Shown here in pieces: positions 41,913-50,581 of a stretch of 64,000 nucleotides of DNA; position 1 is the first letter of the stretch; every line of letters begins with the position of its first letter. Both the position numbers and the translations under genes were made by a program. The notes beneath the pieces are model-generated. The model did no database searches. It was not told the origin of the DNA and was given only the letters and a program-made list of their open reading frames with translations. The DNA comes from Prosthecobacter sp. (GTDB lineage: Bacteria; Verrucomicrobiota; Verrucomicrobiia; Verrucomicrobiales; Verrucomicrobiaceae): positions 1 through 64,000 of the forward strand of contig JABARQ010000027.1 of the NCBI GenBank assembly GCA_019186985.1. The letters run 5' to 3'.

Positions 41913-43483
41913 CTGCCGAGCAGGCCGCCACCAACGCCCTTGAGCAGGTCGAGGCCTTTTTCAGCGGCGTCCGAGGCCTTTTTCAAGGTGTCGGAGGGAT
42001 TCGTGATCATCTCGGTGGCGCCCTTCAGCACCTCGCCGGGCTTCTTCGCCAGGTCCTCGCCAACAACGGGCTTCAGCAGGGTTTCACCCACGGCGCCCGC
42101 CGCCTCGGCAGGGGCGTTGAGCAGGGCCCTGCCGGCCCCGCCGAGCAGACGTGCGGTGAGATCCTCCTCGGGCCTGTCGACGGTGCCGGTGATGCGCAGG
42201 GGCGTCCACAGCATGCCGGCGGCCGCGCCCGGCTGGCTGCTGGTGAAGACATGCTGCCTGGCGCCGGGGATCCATGTCAGCGTCTCGGGCGTGACCCCCA
42301 GCATGAACCACCCGTCAAGCCGTCCGCCGGTGGTGTCCAGCCTGCCTTCGAGGCGTAACAAACCATTCGACTGAATGACGATGTCCTCAAACCTGCGCGC
42401 CTGCCCGCCGCCGCTGACGCGGGTGGTGGCGATGTCTAGCACGAGGCGCTTGAAGCGTTCGACGTTGGTGTAGGCGGCCAGCCTGCCGAGCAGCGGCACG
42501 GCGGTGAGGACGGCGTCCTTCAGCCGCACCGTCCCCTTCACGCCGGGTTCGGCCCCCGCCCTGCCGGCAATGTCCAGATCTCCCTCCAGCAGGCCGGTGA
42601 GCCGGAGCTTCCAGTCATCACTGACGATCTCCCTCAAGGGGACGCCGGAGAAGTGCGTGCTGATCTCCCAGCTCTTCTCCCGGGGACGCACATGGCCGCT
42701 GGTGGTGATCTCGCTGTCGCCCATCCAGGTGAGGGTGGCGTGGGTGAGATGCAGGTCGTCCCGGCTCATGCGTGCGGTGGCGCGGACGAGGTTGAACTTC
42801 ATCGGATGAACCTGCGCCGGCAGCTTGACCGGGGTCTCCAGAATGCCGTCCTCCACCGTCGCCTGGATGGAAGACTCCCCCTGCTGCCAGGTGCCCAGGC
42901 GAAGCTTGGAGCCGGTGAGGCGCCAGGGGCCGGGGTAGCTCAGGGCAAAGCTGTCAAAGCGGACGCCGTCGATCTCCGTCCGGTCGGGCAGGTAGCCCTT
43001 CAGCCATCCCGGAACGGAGCTTTTCGCGGGCGGCTTTTCACCAGCATCCACCTCTGCTTCAACAGGGCCGGAGCCAGCCGCCTTCAGGCCCTTGGCGCCG
43101 CCATCAAAGGAAAGCGCGAGCGAGTCGGCCCCGGTTTCAATGATCCTCCACCGGCGGTCGCGGAACGCATTCCAGTCGAGCGCCAGGCGCAGGGCGCCGA
43201 CCTCGGCCTTCCAGCCGCTGCCGGTGCTGGCCGTCAGGCTGCGGGTGGTCACCTCATCCCCCGACCAGCGCAGCGGCTCAAGCGTGACGCCGCCCTTCAC
43301 CTGCACTCCGAGGAACTGCTCCATGCGGCTGCGGAACTCGTCCTTCTGCAGGTAGCCGCGCACCCAGCTCATGACCAGCATGGGCGCCAGCAGCAGGACA
43401 AGCCCGGCCGTCAGGCCAAGCCCGGCCAGGGCCAGCATCCAGCGGGGGACCTGGCGGGAGCGGCGGCGGGAACGGGTGGACAT
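41909..43483 (-). CDS. AsmA-like membrane-anchored protein
   Basis: This 524-residue protein has a basic N-terminus, a TM segment near residues 16-38 (MLALAGLGLTAGLVLLLAP), and a long periplasmic part. The beta-strand-rich repeating sequence (e.g. EVTTRSLTAS, GVRFDSFALSYPG, GLLRLEGRLDTTGG) resembles AsmA/TamB-type proteins that may move lipids to the outer membrane. A helical, Lys/Ala-rich tail with KASDAAEKGLDLLKG ends it. The assignment is by overall pattern and is not certain. Confidence 0.55.
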   Translation of the reverse strand: MSTRSRRRSRQVPRWMLALAGLGLTAGLVLLLAPMLVMSWVRGYLQKDEFRSRMEQFLGVQVKGGVTLEPLRWSGDEVTTRSLTASTGSGWKAEVGALRLALDWNAFRDRRWRIIETGADSLALSFDGGAKGLKAAGSGPVEAEVDAGEKPPAKSSVPGWLKGYLPDRTEIDGVRFDSFALSYPGPWRLTGSKLRLGTWQQGESSIQATVEDGILETPVKLPAQVHPMKFNLVRATARMSRDDLHLTHATLTWMGDSEITTSGHVRPREKSWEISTHFSGVPLREIVSDDWKLRLTGLLEGDLDIAGRAGAEPGVKGTVRLKDAVLTAVPLLGRLAAYTNVERFKRLVLDIATTRVSGGGQARRFEDIVIQSNGLLRLEGRLDTTGGRLDGWFMLGVTPETLTWIPGARQHVFTSSQPGAAAGMLWTPLRITGTVDRPEEDLTARLLGGAGRALLNAPAEAAGAVGETLLKPVVGEDLAKKPGEVLKGATEMITNPSDTLKKASDAAEKGLDLLKGVGGGLLGR

Positions 43484-43522
43484 GGGTTGCGAAGATGCTG
43501 GCGTTCGGGGCAGGCGCAAGCC

Positions 43523-44125
43523 TCAGGGAAGCCTGACCCGGCCATGCGGCACGCTGACATGCGGGTGGTTTGCGGCAAGAAAGCGCCACGGGCGGTCCAC
43601 CGCCCGGGAGATGCCGACGCGGATGTCGGTGACGACCACCGGTCGCATTCCGGAGGGGCGCAGCCCGCAGTCCTCCGGACGCCCCCGGCCCGCCATGCGC
43701 GTGCCATGATGCCCGCCCGTGACGCCCAGGGCCATGCCCGTCTTCCCCGGGCCGGAGCACAGGTCATGAACACACTTTTTGTTACGCCGTTGCATCATTT
43801 GTTCGACGCCCAGCCTGGGCTCCAGGGCGCGCACGAGGACCAGGCCGTCCCTGCCGCCGCCCTTCACCAGGAGGTTGAAGAGCCAGTACATGCCGTAGTT
43901 GAGGTAGACATAGGCGGCGCCGGGCGGCATGAGGCGAACGAACTCCCGCGCGCCCGGCCTGGAGAAGGTGTGGCAGGCCTCGTCATCCTCGGCGGCATAC
44001 GCCTCGGTCTCGACGATGATTCCCGAGCAGCCCCGCCAGACCAGCTCCACACCGATGAGGTCATGCGCGACGGAAAGCACGTCGCGCTCAAAGAAGCCGG
44101 GCTTCAGAAAAGGGGCCGTCTTCAT
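43523..44125 (-). CDS. DNA-3-methyladenine glycosylase (AAG/MPG family)
   Basis: This 200-residue enzyme removes alkylated bases from DNA by base flipping. Signature stretches are IIVETEAYAAEDD (catalytic Glu), MPPGAAYVYLNYGMYW, LVRALEP and the C-terminal PHGRV. The start MKTAPFLKPGFFERD matches family N-termini. The gene lies 4 bases after the Nif3-like gene, with the AsmA-like gene downstream, so it may be in a common transcript. Confidence 0.9.
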   Translation of the reverse strand: MKTAPFLKPGFFERDVLSVAHDLIGVELVWRGCSGIIVETEAYAAEDDEACHTFSRPGAREFVRLMPPGAAYVYLNYGMYWLFNLLVKGGGRDGLVLVRALEPRLGVEQMMQRRNKKCVHDLCSGPGKTGMALGVTGGHHGTRMAGRGRPEDCGLRPSGMRPVVVTDIRVGISRAVDRPWRFLAANHPHVSVPHGRVRLP

Positions 44126-44129
44126 GGCT

Positions 44130-44891
44130 TCACAGGCCGGTGGGATGGTCGACAAAGCACCATGGCAGGCCGAACTGCCGCTCCAGATGCACGGCCAGGG
44201 CCTTCACGCCGAAGGTCTCCGTGGCGTAGTGGCCGCCGTAAAGGACGTTGATGCCAAGCTCCTCCGCCAGCGTGTAGCTCCAGTGCGGCCCCTCGCCGGT
44301 GATGAAGGTGTCCACGCCGGCCCTCGCGGCGGCGGCGATTTCAGAACCGCCGCCTCCGGACGAGATGCCGATGCGCCGGGTGATCCGGGGGCCTCCGGCG
44401 CAGACATGCACACGGCCGCCGCCGAGGGCCTGGGTGAAGCGGGCCACCACATCTTCAAGCGCCAGCCCAGCCTCGCACATCACGCCCACGGACATGCCCT
44501 TGTATTCCAAAAACCCACCGGAGGCCGCCAGACCCATGGCGTTGGCGATGCAGGCGTTGTTGCCAAGCGTGGGGTGGGCGTCGAGAGGCAGGTGCGCGCT
44601 GTAGATCGCGAGGTTGTTCTCCAGCGCCAGGCCCATCCTTTCAAAGGTGCCGCCCGTCCAGGGCTGCAGGCCGGACCAGAACATGCCGTGATGCACGATG
44701 AGCAGGTCCGCGCGCGTGGCCACGGCCTTTTTCACGACCGGCAGGGTGGCGTCCACCGCCGCGGCGATGCGCGTCACCTGGCCGCTGCGGTTCTGAAGCT
44801 GAAGGCCGTTCACGGCGTTCGAATAGTCCGGCAGTTCGTTGATGCGCAGCGTGCTGTCGAGATGGGCGGTGATGGCGGAAAGTGAAGGCAT
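44130..44891 (-). CDS. Nif3-like dinuclear metal-centre protein
   Basis: This 253-residue protein belongs to the Nif3/YbgI family with a dinuclear metal site. HHGMFW near residue 67, IYSAHLPLDAHPTLGNN and GEGPHWSYTLAEELGINVLYGGHYATE carry the conserved His and Glu ligands. The cellular role is unclear; some members act as GTP cyclohydrolase-like enzymes. I chose the start MPSLSAITAHLD because family proteins begin just before this; an upstream frame is open to 45029. Confidence 0.88.
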   Translation of the reverse strand: MPSLSAITAHLDSTLRINELPDYSNAVNGLQLQNRSGQVTRIAAAVDATLPVVKKAVATRADLLIVHHGMFWSGLQPWTGGTFERMGLALENNLAIYSAHLPLDAHPTLGNNACIANAMGLAASGGFLEYKGMSVGVMCEAGLALEDVVARFTQALGGGRVHVCAGGPRITRRIGISSGGGGSEIAAAARAGVDTFITGEGPHWSYTLAEELGINVLYGGHYATETFGVKALAVHLERQFGLPWCFVDHPTGL

Positions 44892-45046
44892 GACGGTATG
44901 AGGATCGGCCTTATCTCGCATGAATGTGCCACCCTGTTCAAGCCATCGCTTGGTCAGAAGTCCGTCCACAGCGTCCGGAAGTCTTGACTTGCGGCTTTTC
45001 CAGTCCTGTGGTTGCCAGTCCTTAAACACCGCCTAGTCTCGATTCC

Positions 45047-45859
45047 GTGATCGCCATCGCAACGGCCAGCCAGAAGGGAGGCGTGGGTAAAACCACGCTC
45101 TGCATCAACCTCGCCTACTCACTCGCCCGCCGCGGGTGGACGACGCTGCTCGTGGACACGGACCCCCAGGGCGGGGTCGGCCTGTCCCTGGCCAGGTCCA
45201 CACGCGCCCGGCCAGGCTTTTACGACTTTCTCTGCGGGGCTGAGCGCGACCTGAACCGCCTGGTGCTCTCCACCCGCCTGCCGGAGCTGCAGATTCTCCC
45301 CGGCGGCCAGTATGATGCGGCGGCACGGCGCGGCTGGTCCTCCCAGGAGGTGCCTTCGCGCCTGGCCGACCTGCTGCGCGCCGCCGAACTGCGTGGCGTG
45401 GACTGCCTGATCATGGACACGGCCGCAGGCCTGAATGCGATGACGGAATCCGTCGTGAAGGCCTGTGACTACGTCGTCCTGCCCCAGCAGGCGGAGCCTC
45501 TCGCCGTGCGCAGCGTGCCACACATGCTGGAAACGCTGTCCCGCTTCCGCAGCGAAGGCGCCGGGGTCAAGGTCGCGGGCATCCTCATGACCATGGTCGC
45601 CGGTGAAAGCCAGGTCAGCCAGAAGGTGGTTTCCGAGCTGCGCGCCCTGCTGCCCGCAGACCTGCTTTTCGACCAGGCCGTGCCGCGCCTGAACTCCTTC
45701 CTCGAAGCCAGCGCCATGGGGGTGCCGGTCGCCCTGTTGAAAAAGAACCCGCCTCCCGAGGCGCTGCTTTTTGACCAGCTCGCCGCCGAGATCGAACGCC
45801 GGACGGGCCTCCTCCAGGAACGCGAATCCAACCATGCCCATGCAAGTCTCCTGGATTGA
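45047..45859 (+). CDS. ParA/MinD-family ATPase
   Basis: This 270-residue ATPase has the deviant Walker A motif KGGVGKTT with signature Lys10 and Lys15, and a Walker A' DTDPQGGVG. VDCLIMDTAAGLN is the Walker B region. It starts with GTG at 45047. ParA-type proteins segregate chromosomes or position other complexes with a partner protein. No ParB is adjacent; instead an unknown protein overlaps the 3' end by 26 bases, so the two are probably coupled. The gene is divergent from the Nif3-like gene. Confidence 0.88.
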   Translation: MIAIATASQKGGVGKTTLCINLAYSLARRGWTTLLVDTDPQGGVGLSLARSTRARPGFYDFLCGAERDLNRLVLSTRLPELQILPGGQYDAAARRGWSSQEVPSRLADLLRAAELRGVDCLIMDTAAGLNAMTESVVKACDYVVLPQQAEPLAVRSVPHMLETLSRFRSEGAGVKVAGILMTMVAGESQVSQKVVSELRALLPADLLFDQAVPRLNSFLEASAMGVPVALLKKNPPPEALLFDQLAAEIERRTGLLQERESNHAHASLLD

Positions 45860-46625
45860 TGCCGATGAGGTCGGCGCCCTGCTTGGCAGGCTGCGTGACA
45901 CGCCGCCGGCCGCGGCTTCCACCGAGCTTGCAAATCATGAGGCCCCCGCCCTGCTCGTGGCCGATTTCGAGCCTGTCCAGGCCGAAGCGCCCGAGCCTTC
46001 AGCCAACGTGCCGCAAACGCCCGTAGAAACCTCTTCCGACTCGCATCACGACCTGGATCTTTTCAGGGCCCGCCTGCAGGCCATCCGTGAACGTGCCATG
46101 AACGCTGGCCTGCTTCCCGGCGATGCCCCGGCCCCCCAGGCCGTCGAACCAGACAGCCTGCCCGCCCATGAAGAAGAAGAGGAAATGGCCGGGGAACTGC
46201 CCATCGAGGGAACACCGCCAGGCTCCGATGAAGCACCCTCCTGGACCCCCTACCAGCCTTCCGGCAGTTCCGTGAACGAAAGGCTCGAGGGATTTGCCGC
46301 CTGGGCCCGGCCCTTGATGAACGGTTCAAGCCTCTTCGTCATTGATGACCAGGGAGATCTGCTCTGGGGACGGTCTTCTCATCAGGAACTTGTGGTTACG
46401 ACCGTCATGGCCTGGGTGGCCTTCTCCCGCATGAGCGGCGTCCTCGCCTTTGAACGGGTGCCCCTCCTTCATCAACGCATGGCGACAGGTGACCATCTGA
46501 CGGCCCTGCCCTGCCCGACACGCCTCGGCTTGCTGCACATCGCCATCACCGGAGATCATGCGGTGGCCGATGAGCATGTGCCCGAACTGCGCCAGGCCTT
46601 GATTGCCGCAATGGAGGCTTCCTGA
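45834..46625 (+). CDS. Unknown partner of the ParA-like ATPase
   Basis: This 263-residue protein has a short start-proximal segment, then an acidic, Pro- and Glu-rich region (about residues 25-160) that looks unstructured. The C-terminal 95 residues form a compact domain beginning SSLFVIDDQGDLLWG and ending with ELRQALIAAMEAS, which resembles Roadblock/LC7 domains (as in MglB) by pattern. This resemblance is weak. Overlap with the parA-like gene suggests it controls or localises that ATPase. The start could also be MQVSWIDADE two codons later. Confidence 0.6.
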   Translation: MPMQVSWIDADEVGALLGRLRDTPPAAASTELANHEAPALLVADFEPVQAEAPEPSANVPQTPVETSSDSHHDLDLFRARLQAIRERAMNAGLLPGDAPAPQAVEPDSLPAHEEEEEMAGELPIEGTPPGSDEAPSWTPYQPSGSSVNERLEGFAAWARPLMNGSSLFVIDDQGDLLWGRSSHQELVVTTVMAWVAFSRMSGVLAFERVPLLHQRMATGDHLTALPCPTRLGLLHIAITGDHAVADEHVPELRQALIAAMEAS

Positions 46626-46724
46626 GCCTCAATATCGGCACAAAAAGACCGGCTGCCATTCTAGTGGTTTCAAACTAACTGGGTTCTGGATCGTTACCTA
46701 GGTGCATCATCCTCTTCCTCCCCC

Positions 46725-47633
46725 ATGAAACCGCTCGACCTCCAGGTGAATGGCTACGCCGGCACCGACTTCAACCGTGAAGGACTGACCGCCGAAGCCC
46801 TGCATCATGCCTGCAAATGCCTCGTTGAAGACGGCTGCGACAGCATCCTGGCCACCTTCATCACCGATGACCTGGAAGCCATGGCGGCACGCATGGAAAC
46901 CCTGGTCAAACTGCGTGAACAGGACGGCCTGGCACGCAGTGTCATCGCGGGCATTCATATCGAAGGCCCCTTCATCAACCCGGAAAAGGGCTATGTCGGC
47001 GCCCATCCCCAGCAGCATGTCAAGCCCGCCACCCTGGAGAATGCCAAGCTTCTCCTGGATGCCGCAGGCGGTCTGGCACGCATCGTCACCCTGGCCCCGG
47101 AGCACGACGAGGGCTTCCACACCACGGAGTTCCTGGCCAACAACGGCGTGACGGTCTCGGCCGGCCATTGCAACCCCAGCCTGGAAGTTCTGCGCGCCGC
47201 CACGGAGCACGGGCTGAGCATGTTCACCCATGTCGGCAACGGCTGCCCGATGCAGATGCACCGCCACGACAACGTCATCCAGCGCGCCCTGGCCCTGCGT
47301 GACAAGCTCTGGCTCTGCTTCATCCCCGACGGTGTGCACATCGAGTTCTTCGCCCTGGCCAACTACCTGCGCGCCGCAGGGCTCGAGAAGACCATCTTTG
47401 TCACGGACGCCATCTCCGCCGCGCGCCTCGGCCCTGGCAAGTACAGCCTCGCCGGCTGGGACATCCTCATTGGCGAGGACCTCGTCGCCCGCAGCCCGGA
47501 CGGCTCCCACTTTGTCGGCAGCACGGTCACCATCCCGCGCATCCTGGTGAACGGCCAGCAGCAGCTCGGACTCAGCAAGGCCGAGCTGGCGCAGCTTCTG
47601 GATGCCAATCCGCGCAAGGCGGTCGGCCTGTAG
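46725..47633 (+). CDS. nagA: N-acetylglucosamine-6-phosphate deacetylase-like amidohydrolase
   Basis: This 302-residue protein matches NagA, which deacetylates GlcNAc-6-phosphate in amino-sugar use. It has GIHIEGPFINPEKGYVGAH with the conserved Glu ligand, SAGHC and FTHVGNG with His residues, and FVTDAISAA with the catalytic Asp. It is short compared with the usual 380 residues: it begins directly with LDLQVNGYAGTDFN and lacks the N-terminal beta-domain. nagB is not in the window. GlcNAc-type substrate is inferred. Confidence 0.82.
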   Translation: MKPLDLQVNGYAGTDFNREGLTAEALHHACKCLVEDGCDSILATFITDDLEAMAARMETLVKLREQDGLARSVIAGIHIEGPFINPEKGYVGAHPQQHVKPATLENAKLLLDAAGGLARIVTLAPEHDEGFHTTEFLANNGVTVSAGHCNPSLEVLRAATEHGLSMFTHVGNGCPMQMHRHDNVIQRALALRDKLWLCFIPDGVHIEFFALANYLRAAGLEKTIFVTDAISAARLGPGKYSLAGWDILIGEDLVARSPDGSHFVGSTVTIPRILVNGQQQLGLSKAELAQLLDANPRKAVGL

Positions 47634-47742
47634 GTCCCGGTAACCTGGGATTGACCCAATCCATTGTTCGTCCTTTGTTATGAACTGTGCGTATCCTGCG
47701 CACCCCTGACATCCATCCTTCACTCCAACCCACCCTTCCTTC

Positions 47743-48237
47743 ATGGCCCTCTCCGTCGGCTCCTCCGCTCCTGACTTCACCGTGACCACCCTCGGCGCCG
47801 GCGGCCCCGAGCTCTTCAAGCTGTCCGAACATGTCGGCGCCTCCAACATCCTCCTGCTCTTTGTGCCCATGGCCTTCACCGGCGTCTGCACCAAGGAGTT
47901 CTGCGAGCTGTCCAGCAGCATCAACGAATACAAGTCCCTGAACGCCGCCGTCATCGGCATCAGCGGCGACAACCCCTTCGCCCAGAAGGCCTGGGCCGAG
48001 AAGGAGGGCATCACCCTTCAGCTCCTCAGCGACTACGACCACAAGGTCACCACGGCCTACGGCGTCGCTTATGACAGCTTCCTTCCAGCCAAAAACCTGA
48101 TCATGGGCGGCGTGCCGAAGCGCTCCGCCTTCATCATCGACAAGGCCGGCGTCATCCAGTACGCCGAAGTCCTCGAAAGCCCCGGTGACCTGCCCAACTT
48201 CGCCGCCATCAAGGCGAAGCTCGCCGAACTGGGCTGA
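47743..48237 (+). CDS. Peroxiredoxin (AhpE/Bcp-type)
   Basis: This 164-residue thiol peroxidase reduces peroxides. The peroxidatic cysteine is Cys49 in PMAFTGVCT, with a second Cys54 five residues later in EFCEL. VGSSAPDFTV at the N-terminus and the WAEKEGITLQLLSDYD segment are typical. The position of a resolving cysteine is unusual, so the mechanism (1-Cys or atypical 2-Cys) is open. A strong terminator follows. Confidence 0.9.
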   Translation: MALSVGSSAPDFTVTTLGAGGPELFKLSEHVGASNILLLFVPMAFTGVCTKEFCELSSSINEYKSLNAAVIGISGDNPFAQKAWAEKEGITLQLLSDYDHKVTTAYGVAYDSFLPAKNLIMGGVPKRSAFIIDKAGVIQYAEVLESPGDLPNFAAIKAKLAELG

Positions 48238-48266
48238 GCTGACCTAACCTCAAGCATGTTTGATTT

Positions 48267-48300
48267 GCGGCGGGCCCCCGGTGGCCCGCCGCCTCTTTTT
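48267..48300 (+). terminator. Terminator of the peroxiredoxin gene
   Basis: GCGGCGGGCC at 48267-48276 pairs with GGCCCGCCGC at 48283-48292 around CCCGGT, followed by CTCTTTTT. Confidence 0.85.
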
Positions 48301-48360
48301 GATCGACTCACCACCGACGATAGGATCATCTCGCGCCCTGCGTCCTCTCCTGTCCCAACC

Positions 48361-49119
48361 ATGATCCCCATCGACCTCAGCGGCAAAGTCGCCCTCATCA
48401 CCGGAGCCTCCCAGGGCATCGGCGCCCAGATCGCCCGCACCTTCCATCGGGCGGGAGCCACCGTGGTGCTCAACCATCCCGGCCTGGACAACACAGCGGC
48501 CGACGCCCAGGCGCTTGCGGATGAGCTCAACGTCCACCGCACCGACAGCGCCGTCGTCATCGCCGCCGATGTCTCCAGGCCGGATCAGGTGCAGGCCATG
48601 ATGGGCCAGGTCCAGGCGCAGTGCGGCGGGCTCGATTTCCTCGTCAACAACGCCGCCATCATCAAGGACCGTACCATCGCCAAAATGGGCCTCGATGAGT
48701 GGGACGCGGTGATCGACGTGAACCTCTCGGGCGTCTTCTACGGCTGCAAGTACGCCCTCGAGATCATGCGCGAGGGCGGGGCCATCGTCAGCTTCGGCAG
48801 CATCGCCGCCATCCAGGGATTCTTCGGCCAGGCCAATTATGCTTCCGCGAAGGCCGGCGTTCAGGCGATGATGCGAGTGCTCAGCCGTGAGGCCGCCAGA
48901 CGGAACATCCGCGCCAACGCGGTCGCTCCAGGCGTGATCGACACCAGCATGGCCGCCACCATCCCCGAGGCGGTGCGCGCCGAGATGATCAAGAACGTGC
49001 CGCTGGCCCGCTTCGGCACCACGGAGGAGGTGGCCAATGTGGTTCTCTTCCTCTGCTCGCCCCTGGCCAGCTACATCACCGGCCAGACCCTTGAGATCAA
49101 CGGAGGCTGGAGGGGCTGA
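48361..49119 (+). CDS. Short-chain dehydrogenase/reductase (FabG/3-hydroxybutyrate dehydrogenase type)
   Basis: This 252-residue SDR has the cofactor motif TGASQGIG at residues 14-21, NNAA at about 96-99, and the catalytic Ser147, Tyr160 and Lys164 in YASAKAG. It could reduce 3-oxoacyl groups or oxidise 3-hydroxybutyrate to acetoacetate. It is one base from the CoA-transferase gene and in an operon with a thiolase, which favours a ketone-body or acetoacetate role over fatty-acid synthesis. Cofactor choice cannot be read with confidence. Confidence 0.85.
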   Translation: MIPIDLSGKVALITGASQGIGAQIARTFHRAGATVVLNHPGLDNTAADAQALADELNVHRTDSAVVIAADVSRPDQVQAMMGQVQAQCGGLDFLVNNAAIIKDRTIAKMGLDEWDAVIDVNLSGVFYGCKYALEIMREGGAIVSFGSIAAIQGFFGQANYASAKAGVQAMMRVLSREAARRNIRANAVAPGVIDTSMAATIPEAVRAEMIKNVPLARFGTTEEVANVVLFLCSPLASYITGQTLEINGGWRG

Positions 49120-49120
49120 C

Positions 49121-50581
49121 ATGCGCGCTCCGGCGATTCTTGCCACCGCTGACCAGGCCGTCGCCGCCATTCCGGACGGCGCCACGATTGCCGTGGGCGG
49201 CTTCGTCGGCGCCGGCCATCCGGAGATGCTCACGGCCGCGCTCGAACGTCGCTTCCTGGAAACCGGCACGCCCCGCGACCTGACGCTCTACTACTGCGCA
49301 GGCCAGGGCGACCGCGGCGATCGCGGGCTGAATCATCTGGCGCACAAGGGGCTCGTCAAACGTGTCATCGGCGGCCACTGGAACCTGGCGCCCAGGCTCG
49401 GCACGCTCGCCCTCGCCAATGAGATCGAGGCCTACAACCTGCCCCAGGGCGTGCTCTGCTGCCTGCTTCGCGAAATCGCGGCCAAGCGCCCGGGCCTCAT
49501 CACCCAGGTGGGCCTCAACACCTTCATCGACCCTGTCATGTCGGGCGGCCGGATGAACGCACGCACGGTCGAACCTTTGGTTGAGCGCCTGGAGCTCGAC
49601 GGCCGGACCTGGCTTCGCTACAAGCCGGTGCCGGTCCATGTCGGCCTGATCCGGGCCACCTATGCCGATGCCCGCGGCAATCTCAGCATGGACTGTGAAG
49701 GCCTGGTGGGCGAGGTGCTGCCCATCGCGCAGGCGGCGAAAAACCACGGCGGCATCGTCATCGCCCAGGTGGAAAGCCTCGTCGATTCCCTGCCCGATCC
49801 AAAGTCGGTGCGCGTGCCGGGAATCCTGGTCGACTACATCGTCACCAGCGGCGGCGTGCAGCATGACCAGACCTTTGGCGAAACCTTCAGCGAGGAGTTT
49901 GTCGTCTCCCAGAGCGCGGGCTTTGAACTGCCCGCCATGCCCGAGTCCGAACGCAAGGTCATCGGCAGACGCGCGCTTCAGGAGGTCCGTGCCGGAGACA
50001 TCGTCAACCTCGGCATCGGCCTTCCCGAAAGCGTGGCCATGGTGGCGGCCGAGACGGGACGCCTGGGAGATTTCACCCTGACGGTGGAAAGCGGACCCAT
50101 CGGCGGCGTGCCGGCCTCGGGCCTGAGCTTCGGCTGCAGCCATTTCCCCGAGGCCATCATCGACCAGCCTGCCCAGTTCGATTTTTATGACGGCGGCGGC
50201 GTCGACATCGCGGTGCTCGGCGCCGTGGAGGTGGACGCCGAGGGCAGCGTCAACGTCACCAGCTTCGCCGACCGCTTCGCCGGCGTGGGCGGCTTTGTGA
50301 ACATCGCCCAGAGCGCGCGCCGTCTGGTCTTCTGCTGCACCTTTCTCGCCAGGGGCCAGCCCAAGTTTGTGAAGGCAATCCAGCACGTCTGCTTTCACGG
50401 CCCGACGGCGCTGGCGCACGGCCAGCAGGTGCTCTATGTCACCGAGCGCGCCGTGTTTGAACTCAGCCCCGGCGGCCTGAAGCTGGTGGAAATCCTCGGC
50501 GGCCATGACCTTCACCAGGATGTCCTCTCACAAATGCAGTTCCACCCCCTGGTCTCCGATTCCCTGATTCATCCGCCATGA
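49121..50581 (+). CDS. Acyl-CoA:3-ketoacid CoA transferase (SCOT-like, fused)
   Basis: This 486-residue class I CoA transferase has fused alpha and beta halves. The N-terminal IAVGGFVGAGHPEML is the CoA-binding glycine region, and the second half has the catalytic-type Glu in TVESGPIGG near residue 323. VNLGIGLPESVAMVAAE begins the beta-half, and DFYDGGGVDIAVLGAVEVD is typical. It should activate acetoacetate or another acid with acyl-CoA. A good Shine-Dalgarno (GGAGG) precedes the start, unlike most genes here, consistent with coupling to the SDR. Its stop overlaps the thiolase start by ATGA. Confidence 0.88.
   Translation: MRAPAILATADQAVAAIPDGATIAVGGFVGAGHPEMLTAALERRFLETGTPRDLTLYYCAGQGDRGDRGLNHLAHKGLVKRVIGGHWNLAPRLGTLALANEIEAYNLPQGVLCCLLREIAAKRPGLITQVGLNTFIDPVMSGGRMNARTVEPLVERLELDGRTWLRYKPVPVHVGLIRATYADARGNLSMDCEGLVGEVLPIAQAAKNHGGIVIAQVESLVDSLPDPKSVRVPGILVDYIVTSGGVQHDQTFGETFSEEFVVSQSAGFELPAMPESERKVIGRRALQEVRAGDIVNLGIGLPESVAMVAAETGRLGDFTLTVESGPIGGVPASGLSFGCSHFPEAIIDQPAQFDFYDGGGVDIAVLGAVEVDAEGSVNVTSFADRFAGVGGFVNIAQSARRLVFCCTFLARGQPKFVKAIQHVCFHGPTALAHGQQVLYVTERAVFELSPGGLKLVEILGGHDLHQDVLSQMQFHPLVSDSLIHPP

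Noticed and set aside
47681-47703. A small palindrome (GTGCG/CGCAC) before the peroxiredoxin gene as an operator
   Set aside because: The stem is only 5 bp and such pairs are expected by chance in GC-rich DNA.
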